In this document: positions 56,641 to 64,000 of the stretch, in pieces
Layout of the letters: each line of letters starts with the position of its first letter
Position numbering within the stretch: position 1 is the first letter of the stretch
Origin: Gari tellinella
Taxonomy: Eukaryota; Mollusca; Bivalvia; Cardiida; Psammobiidae
DNA length: 64,000 bases
Assembly (NCBI GenBank): GCA_922989275.2
Contig: OV277858.1
Span: 12,197,527-12,261,526 of the forward strand
Reading direction: 5' to 3'
The notes under the pieces: model-generated
What the model was told of the DNA's origin: nothing
Database searches by the model: none
Seen by the model: the letters and a program-made list of their open reading frames with translations, nothing else
Translations under genes and position numbers: made by a program

Positions 56641-56857
56641 AGTTCGTCTGTTTAATTCTGTTCTGAATTTTAATTTATGTATAGTGGTATGATATTGTTC
56701 CAAAGTTTCAAGTATGGATTTAATAGATCTTAAGGCAGATTAACAGGATGCTTTCACTACTACACATGTTTATTATATGTAAATTTGTATATATCATCTT
56801 GTGTATGGGCCGGTGGCCTTAGTACAATAAATATTGAATTGAATATTGAATTGAATT

Positions 56858-58055
56858 AAAATATATTAGAATGCTTCAGAACACGGACCCATAATCTAGA
56901 TATATTTTAGGCGTTACTACACGTTTTAATATGTGTGCAAAGTCCAGTATTCAAATACTGGTCCTGCTTTAAATGACTATATTATCACTATAATAACTGT
57001 ATATTCATTATTTGTCAATACTTTCTAAAACATGTTTGACAAATACATTCATTGAAACAGAATATAAAACTGGTGTACAACTACGAATATTTATATAAAA
57101 ATTTAAGTGCAGATCTATTCTGGTTAAAGATATTTTCTCGCCCATCGCTATACATATAAAATCATGATAATATTGTTTTAACCGATCATTACCTTTTGAC
57201 ACCTTCTTTCGTATTAGACAAAATGGATTTTCAGCAGTTTACACATTTCAATTAACGCTTGTGTAAATGCTTATCAAAACCAATGCAGACGAACAGTGTA
57301 CATCATGCTAAAGGTCAATGACAAAGGAAAACTGAATACAACGAAATAGAATGCCAAACTGGTTAAAGGTCAGTCGTGTAATTATCCCCATAGGCTGTGT
57401 TTGATACACTTAACGAACCAATATATTTGTACAGCCTTATTCAAAATCATTCCGGTGTATTTTCGAACACGTTAGGATTAATCAATGTTTATTTAAGATC
57501 TTTAAACACACAAGCTATTTTAATAGTATGTTACGCTATTCCATTTTTTAATGTGCCGCGAATAGATTTATCTCGTAGGACAATGATATCATAGTTTAAA
57601 TACATTTCAGCATGATAACGGTAGATGACTTTGTAACCGGGGTGTCAAAGATATATTAGTTTCGCCTTACAATAGAGTCAATATACACCGTATACCGCCT
57701 CAATTTTAACTGTTTACGTATAAAGGCGACTTTATCGCTACAGCTCTATCTGTGTAGGCTATTACACCTTTTTGATTGTTTTTTCTTGTTTTAATTTTAA
57801 GCTGTGATATACTTATTTTGAATTATTAGATGCATTCCGACATCAATTGTATAAGAGTCTGACTGTATACTTGCCACGGTAAAATGATTTGATGTCCGTC
57901 GGGGCAAAGTTAGAAGTACACAATTGAAATATGTCCATTTCAACGGTCATTAAATTCTATTGCCAAACATACGCATCCCCAGATTGAAAATACATCGGCT
58001 TGTCGAATGGAGAAACAAATCGGTTTGGATCCCAACCAGAATCCGTGTAAACATT
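56858..58055 (-). repeat. Segmental duplication block 1, right copy (inverted)
   Basis: Inverted partner of 8,855-11,530. It keeps a single TA at 57,337-57,338 where the left copy has the 1.66-kb pogo-like element, so it shows the pre-insertion state. Its left edge is the LINE's tail. Confidence 0.75.
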
Positions 58056-58800
58056 GTTTTACATTAAAAACGCATCAATAATGCACCGATTTTAAAGGAC
58101 TTTTACATTTAAGCTGTACAAAGTGATGTTAACTACTAGACTGATCGTTATTTTCGATGTTATCTGCAAGGCCTTGCTCTTTTCTATAACCATACACAAT
58201 ATTATAAAACCTTACTACAATAACGGAGAATCGCTTTGTTTTTCGAAAATAATTTGGCAGATTTATCGCACTAACATTAAAGTCGAAATATCTAAGGTAT
58301 GGTTTGTTTGAGTCCGTAAATATGTTATTTTAAGCGTTAGAGTGGTGTACTATGTGTTCCTTTACTATGTGTTGGGTCCTTGTATCATATTCCCTTGTAA
58401 GGCTTTTCTTCTGACAAATGTGATTTTGGTAGAAATAAACGAACAACAAAACAAAGTTTAACGAGCGACTGACAGCAATCCAAGAACTTAACTTCCAAGT
58501 ACCAGATGAAAGTTGAGTTAAACTTTTCATTTCACATGTCGCATTGCCAGCCCGTCATGAATAACGTAGAGGACAATGCACATTTATATAAAGTCGCCTC
58601 TGAGTAGAATTGGTTTATGTTACATTAACATTAAATAACTTGCCATACGTGCTAACAACAAATAATTGAAATTACATTTGGCCGAGCTATCGACCACACA
58701 TTAACTCAATCCAATTTTCATAAGCAACCAGCTAATATAGATATATGAAATTCAGCGTTTTAACATACACTTGTATATTTCTGGATACAAGTAATACAGA
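58056..58800. other. No recognisable feature
   Basis: Unique-looking AT-rich sequence between two duplicated blocks, with no supported ORF. Confidence 0.35.
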
Positions 58801-59228
58801 GAGCTCCCAATATCCTCTTTTTATTAAAATGAAGCTACATGTTCTCCTTTTAAGTGTTCTCTCTACACATGCTTTACTTTCACAGTAGACATTTGTTTAC
58901 TACAACTTACATCTTCAGCATTTGAATACTCGACATCCATATTCAATGAACCATATTAACATCTGAATAGACAGGCCAGTTTCTTAGTATTGAATGAACA
59001 TAATGTAGAAAGATACTGTAAATGCTCTCTGCATTACGTGTGTCTAACACTAAGGGTAATTGACACATTTATGAAAATTCAACTCATTAATGCTGGATAA
59101 TAAATAATACAGAAAACTTTCATATGCGTTGTTTTCATTATTTACGACATAGATAATCTTGATATTAAAAGGAACAAAGGATTGTAACTAACATCAGGTA
59201 AAATCAATATGCTTGTATATACTATGTA
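58801..59228 (-). repeat. Segmental duplication block 2, right copy (inverted)
   Basis: Inverted partner of 50,119-50,530. It shows what the sequence looks like beyond the LINE junction ('gagctctctgtattac' in reverse complement), which is not what follows the LINE at 56,858. Confidence 0.8.
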
Positions 59229-59337
59229 ATAGTTAGAGGTTATTGCAATGCTTCTTAATGATCAAGAAGCCAAAACATGAGGGAGCTTGCGAAAGATTCA
59301 GTCGAAGTAAAATATCGGGGGTTAAAGCCGTGTTAAC

Positions 59338-59490
59338 CCTTTCCCTTATGCGCGCGTGTCAGAGCGTGTTTCATTATTACCTTATGAGCCCGTAAAAGCG
59401 CGACTTTATCTATTCCCTGATAAGCGCGGGTTTCCGCGGGTTATCAATTACCTGATGAGAGCGGGTTAGAGCGAGTCCTCTATTTAACGG
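59338..59490 (+). repeat. Four diverged ~37-bp GC-rich units
   Basis: Units start 'cccttatgcgcgcg', 'accttatgagcccg', 'ccctgataagcgcggg' and 'acctgatgagagcggg', each followed by a T/A-rich half. CpG-rich against an AT-rich background. Confidence 0.6.
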
Positions 59491-60084
59491 CTAAAATCTC
59501 ATTCTTCTACTGGAATTTTACTGTCCGGGTGTCTACACATTTAAAGTGTGTTCAAATATCTTCCGAAATCCCAAATCTAATTATAGGGTTGCTACACAAA
59601 TAATTTCATAAAACGAGGCTTAGGTCATTAGGTGTGACCTATTGTTTGATCGGTGATCTCCGTAAGACGTGCATATGATACTGCACGCAATACTCGTCAT
59701 TTTTCGGAAAGTACGATCTATGTCAACTTATGAAATATGCAGAAAGTTTCTAACTGTTCCTGAGGTCAACATCTAAATATAGTTAACCAATGGAATCGCG
59801 GAATTCCATAGAGCACGCTCCACGTGCATGCTATCTACAAAAATATCACAGGGGGATGCCGCTTGACCGTTGCGTGACACACCGGAAGCGGGGTAATAAA
59901 GTTTCGGCTCGGGGATAAATATAATCCTAGGCGGTAGACGGAAATATCAATCAACTAATTAACCAATCAAGCAAATCACATCTGCAGGTCTGTGACAAAT
60001 TTTTACTGTCCCATCTCACAACTCGGATTCTCATCTTGATCCAAACTGTAAAAATGAAACGAAAAACTGAGCTGTGAATCATTT

Positions 60085-60975
60085 TTGATCCTGATTAGAA
60101 CCAAGCTACTCGGCGTCTCATCTACATGAAATGTGTGTAAAAATAAAAATAAAGTAAAAATTGAATAATGCAAAGGTGTCAAACAGTTTGGATCCTGATG
60201 CAGAGCCGATCTACACGGTGTCTGATCAAGATTCAAACTGATTGCGTAGGAATTCACGTGAGAAAAAAATTCTAATAGATATCAAACAGTTACGACGCAG
60301 AGTCACTCAAAATTGTGATCGGGATCCAAACTGTCTGAATTTATATCAAAGGAATATTTCTTCATAAAATGTAAATCTGTTTAGATCTTGATCAGATGGC
60401 GAGCTACTCGGCGTCTCATCTTCATCTAAATCGCTTTTGTAAAACTATAATAAAAATAATTGAATGTGTTCTAATATGTCAAACAGTTTGGATCTTGATG
60501 CAGTGCCGATCTACACGGCGTCTGATCAAAATTCAAACTGATTGCGTAGGAATTTACGTGAAAACATTTTCTAATAGATATCAAACAGTTACGACGCCGA
60601 GTCACTCAACATTGTGATCGGGATCCAAACTGTCTGAATTTACCGGGTTTTTTTTTTCAAAGGAATATTTCTTCATAAAATGTAAATCTGTTTAGATCTT
60701 GATCAGATTGCGAGCTACTCGGCGTCTCATCTTCATCCAAATCGCTTTTGTAAAACTATAATGGAAAATAATTGAATGTTCTCTAGCAGTTTGGATCCTG
60801 ATGCAGTACCGATCTACATGGCGTCTGATCAAAATTCAAACTGATTGCGTAGGAATTTACGTGAAAAAAAAAATTCGAATAGATATCAAACAGTTGTGAC
60901 GCCGAGTGACACAACATTGTGATCGGGATCCAAACTGTCTGAATTTATACCAAAGGAATATTTAATTCATAAAAT
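60085..60975 (+). repeat. 300-bp tandem array, ~3 units
   Basis: 'aaacagtttggatc.tgatgcag' starts units at 60,181, 60,481 and about 60,785. Each contains 'tctgatcaa.attcaaactg', 'gatcgggatccaaactgtctg' and 'gagctactcggcgtctcatc'. A partial unit precedes (60,085-60,180). Confidence 0.85.
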
Positions 60976-61110
60976 GCAAATCAGACTCCGAGTTACTAAG
61001 TATCTGAGCTATATCATTGCTTTTAGATCCAGATCAGACTCCGAGTTACTGAGAATCTTAGCTGTTAATGCTTAGATCAATATCGGACTCCGAGTTACTC
61101 GGCGTATTAT
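60975..61110 (+). repeat. ~53-bp units 'cagactccgagttact'
   Basis: Three units (60,984; 61,032; 61,085 region) with 'cagactccgagttactgag' and variants, derived from part of the 300-bp unit. Confidence 0.6.
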
Positions 61111-61760
61111 CTGGATTATAGTTGTTTTGAAATGCTATTCTATGGTATTCTGTTGTAGACAGCAGGTAAATCGTTACTCCATGCGGTATATATACTTACC
61201 ATAGTAACATAAATCTTAAGTAAAAATATATTGGAAATATATTGACTTGTATCGTTTTCACCCAATTGCATGCAACTTATTCAAACTTAAAATTGTATGA
61301 AAATTACACAGTTAGAAAGGACATTTAATTGTCTACAAACTTTACATTTACACTGTTATAATTTGGTGAAGCAAAAAAGCAGTTATAAGGGCTTGAAAAT
61401 AACAGGTACCATACATCTAAGTGTCAGTAATAAAAAGGATTGGAAATATATTGACTTGTATCGTTTTAACCCAGTGACATTCTACTTATTCATAGTTCAA
61501 ATTGTATAATAATACCGTTAGAAAGAGAATTTAATTGTCTACAACATTTACATTTATACTATTATGCTATTGTGAAGCAGAAAGGCAGTTAATAGGGCTT
61601 AACAATGACAGGTGTCAAAGTCACACTAATTGTCCAATATTTCCAATTAGGTGTATTGGTGAGAGTGTGTACTCTTATCAGACTGATACTGCTATAGATG
61701 GCCGTATAAGGCTTATCTATACATCCCTGGCATATACGGATATGGCCTAATTGCTATCAG
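61111..61760. repeat. Imperfect ~240-bp duplication
   Basis: 'attggaaatatattgacttg' recurs (61,231 and 61,439), followed each time by 'atcgtttt.acccaat/gtg', 'acttattca' and 'gaaag...atttaattgtctaca' (61,314 and 61,521). ORFs here follow the repeat. Confidence 0.6.
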
Positions 61761-61828
61761 GTAAAGGGTTAAGTAACAGGAACAGCCACAATTGCGTCGG
61801 TAGCAACTGAAAACGCTTCCGGTATCCC

Positions 61829-62017
61829 GTTAGAATTAAAATAACAGATTCGTAATTGTCCATTACCGTGCATTAGATCACAGTTAGTCGTTGAGATGTA
61901 GGTAATTAGATCACTCGCCCTAAACGCCTCGTGATCTAATGACTCCAAATATCAACTTCTTACTGTGATCTAATGCACAGAAATAAACACCTAGGAATTG
62001 GTTTATTTCTTAACTTG
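61829..62017. mobile_element. Foldback MITE, single inner hairpin
   Basis: 'gttagaattaaaataac', 'attaccgtgcattagatcac', one GTTGAGATGTAGG hairpin, then 'actgtgatctaatgcac'. Same family as 49,213-49,483. Confidence 0.7.
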
Positions 62018-62112
62018 AGCATGCATATAATGTGATAGAGCAACCGATTACAAATACATGTATACACATATTCCAGAAAGAAGGACCACACATATGAGCG
62101 AAAACTGATAAA

Positions 62113-62300
62113 GAACACAATTATTATTGCTTGATAAGGGAGGCTCAGAGACAGGAGATGTAGATGCTGCAGCAAACAAGAACAGCAGTAAGATACAGAA
62201 CGTGTTAAAAACATCACTTAAGCCATCTTCTAAAACTCTCAGACACAATACAAACAAGAAGAGCAGCAATACAGACTTACGCTTAAGCAAGCACACGTAA
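62113..62300 (+). CDS. Weak candidate coding exon
   Basis: A + strand frame without ATG is open to the TAA at 62,298. It reads GGSETGDVDAAANKNSSKIQ and later SSKTLRHNTNKKSSNTD, a Lys/Ser/Thr-rich composition. A possible acceptor is 'gataag|GG' at 62,139. No homology. The overlapping 94-aa minus-strand ORF looks like hydrophobic read-through of the same AT/A-rich DNA. Confidence 0.2.
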
Positions 62301-63717
62301 ATCAACCAGAAGTTAGTACTGATATGTTTCACGGGAAGTTTCTAAAAACACTTAAACTGCATCAAAGCACACATTACTGATGGCATGAGTTTTCATAACT
62401 GTCAGTTCCGAGATTACTAACAAACTGTAGAAAACTGTTATTGAATAATATTCTATATGACTTAAGGCTGCATTTCAGCAATTACAGATTTACTTAATCG
62501 ATGTACAAAAATGATTTATTTTAATAGTATTCATTCTGAAGAGTGTGATCACACTTTTGAGACACGGGAGCTGAATAAAAAGTAGTTTTCATACATTCAA
62601 TTGTTGTTGTGAATATTTATAAAAAGTTTCATACATCAATGGCATATTTTCCAATGTGTTTTGATAGAATAGCAATAAGCAACCTTTCAATATAAATCGA
62701 TGTTCGAGGTAAAAGTTGGTTATGTTCAATGTTTGTTTGACAGGTAATTTTTTCATAGAAAGAATGACTATTTTTTTATTTCACAGAAAGTTAGTTTACT
62801 AGTATAATGAAATAAATCATTTGAATAGGATTAAAATGGATTCTTTGAATTTGGAAATTCTGTAAAACGTTTTACTGTACGAAGGATGGTACGTCATTCT
62901 TTCGGTAAGGTTGTGTATGTAACAGATGACAGTTTTATATACTTTCGGTTTTCGGATGTTTTTTAAATTGCATTTACGTTAAATGTCTATCCGCCCAGGT
63001 TTCTTGAAGAGGATGTCCTGTGTTTTAGTTGATTACTTCGATCAGTTTATTTTACATTTGACCTTTTCGTATATATTTCATTTGGTTTGCTCGTCATGTG
63101 ACTGAGTACAAGTCATCATTTGAGACTTTACAAAAACCATATTATCTTGTAATTCTGTAGTTGTTGCTGTCATTGACCATACTTATGTTCATTCGTCAAT
63201 AAAAAACGACTGTTGAAAATAACTGTTCGGCATTGTCACTTATAATGCAATTTGACATGTCTGTCCTTTCTCGTCATTTGTTCGCGTTTGTAATGCTTTT
63301 TTCGGAATGTTCATGCCTATTTTGTTTCTAATCGACCACATTGGGTCTCGGTCGATTACGAATGAATTTGATTCGGACGAACTGAACAGTTTATTTTTGA
63401 CAATCTTTATACATGCTATATTAATCATAAATAGATGATATTGTATGAGTGATCATTATTTATCATTTTTAATCAACGAGTTGACTAAATTAATATTACG
63501 CGAGCCTTGGCGGAGTCAAATAATCAGCACGAATATGAGATTCTATGTATCACATAACAAGCTTAATCACATTTTAAATTGATTGAAATCGTAGTTTGCA
63601 GACCTTCCGCTATATAGATTTCCGCCAAAACGTTATGGTGTTTACGTTAACGTCGTCGTAAATGAAGTCATATTGCGTCGCGTTACATACAGAGCTTGTG
63701 GACGAACAGTTCGTCGT
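62301..63717. other. No supported feature
   Basis: AT-rich; no repeat or exon call that I can defend. Confidence 0.35.
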
Positions 63718-64000
63718 GTTAGTCTTACAACGTTCAATCACACATGAGGGTTGTTTTGAGAAAATCAACTTTAAAGTTTTGGACCCATTAAACAGCATAA
63801 TTCTGATGATTTTTGAAGATTTGTTCGACTAAACTGATAAATTATGATTGCAAAGAGTTTCAATTAAGGATTGATGAGTATTGTAAGCATATTATTTTAA
63901 ATCTGATTTACGTTTGGTTCGAGATAGATAAATTTCTTAAACTCTACCTTCTATTTCACTCATTGTTACAATTTTCTATGTCCATTATGTGGACTTAGAA
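63718..64000 (-). repeat. Segmental duplication block 3, right copy (inverted)
   Basis: Inverted partner of 46,541-46,790, running off the window end. The last 30 bases still carry the palindrome core 'tatgtccattatgtgga'. Confidence 0.75.

Larger units (their letters stand above)
50531..56857 (+). mobile_element. Near full-length dead LINE (L1-type ORF1, EN-RT ORF2)
   Basis: The element holds ORF1, an AP-type endonuclease, a reverse transcriptase and a Cys/His C-terminus, then a 3' UTR with a minisatellite and a (TTGAA)n tail at 56,831-56,857. Its left end is placed where block-2 homology stops. The C-terminal text (LLYGSEIWGIN, DLARYPMYI) matches a LINE group very common in molluscs; the clade is unresolved (Nimb/Tx1-like). 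It cannot move on its own. Lesions are a lost endonuclease Asp, two frameshifts near 52,280 and 52,430, a 1.3-kb transposon in the RT, a stop at 54,554 and a deletion with frameshift near 55,000. Confidence 0.85.
59333..61772. mobile_element. Possible piggyBac-like element swollen by tandem arrays
   Basis: Left end TTAACCCTTTCCCTTATG and right end (reverse complement) TTAACCCTTTACCTGATAG match over the first dozen bases and include TTAA. Inside are three tandem arrays (59,338-59,490; 60,085-60,975; 60,975-61,110). The interior phrase 'caaacagtttggatcctgatg' also occurs in the short TTAA element at 18,046, supporting a common family. No transposase. The pairing of these two ends is inference. 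Confidence 0.4.

Noticed and set aside
62048..62332. 94-aa minus-strand ORF with signal-peptide-like hydrophobic runs
   Set aside because: Hydrophobicity arises from A-rich codons of the opposite strand; no cleavage-site or family support.

Overview
The window looks like nuclear DNA of a marine invertebrate, most likely a bivalve mollusc. It is AT-rich, has almost no long open reading frames, and is packed with repeats typical of bivalves: tandem-repeat-bearing 'pearl'/HINE-like elements with terminal hairpins, tRNA-derived SINEs, TA- and TTAA-flanked MITEs, non-LTR retrotransposons and a Penelope-like element. Species assignment is inference. I see no rRNA, no CRISPR array, no prokaryotic operon and no convincing functional tRNA gene.

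Layout. 1-14.5 kb: a mosaic of dispersed repeats. A repeat ending in a tRNA-like sequence occurs three times (1-2.03, 7.74-7.92 and 11.5-12.25 kb). A 5'-truncated retroelement at 4.2-5.5 kb has a second 3'-UTR copy at 8.0-8.6 kb. Also here are an eight-unit tandem array (6.5-7.7 kb), a pogo-like DNA transposon (9.5-11.2 kb), a piggyBac-like MITE (12.3-13.0 kb) and a Penelope-like GIY-YIG fragment with a hammerhead-like relic (13.3-14.3 kb). 14.5-22 kb: mostly unannotatable, with a SINE, small MITEs and hairpins. 22.3-37.3 kb: a probable multi-exon host gene on the + strand. It has small exons at 27.74, 27.93, 29.07, 33.15 and 37.1 kb, and candidate first exons at 17.74 or 22.34 kb. Its introns are filled with tandem-repeat elements. 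36-42.4 kb: a chain of more such elements with a tRNA-bearing MITE and a SINE inserted into them. 42.8-50.1 kb: a mariner transposase relic, a CR1/L2-like LINE relic, foldback elements and one possible further exon. 50.5-56.9 kb: a nearly full-length but dead LINE (L1-type ORF1, then endonuclease/RT ORF2) with a pogo-like element inserted in its RT domain. 56.9-64 kb: segments inverted relative to 8.9-11.5, 46.5-46.8 and 50.1-50.5 kb, plus a piggyBac-like element carrying a 300-bp tandem array.

The architecture is one of nested insertion and segmental inversion. Several insertions can be dated relative to one another because an empty or paralogous site survives elsewhere in the window. The best are the pogo element at 9,503 (empty site at 57,337) and the hairpin-ended array at 33,880-35,421 (its T-tract target is intact in the related 25.7-26.8 kb array). 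No single coherent new pathway is visible. The most unusual items are a TA-flanked MITE family carrying a Pol III tRNA-like unit, the chaining of hairpin-ended arrays through T-tracts, a LINE whose two ORFs share one frame across a single TAG, and a possible 16-nt exon followed by a 24-nt intron in the host gene.
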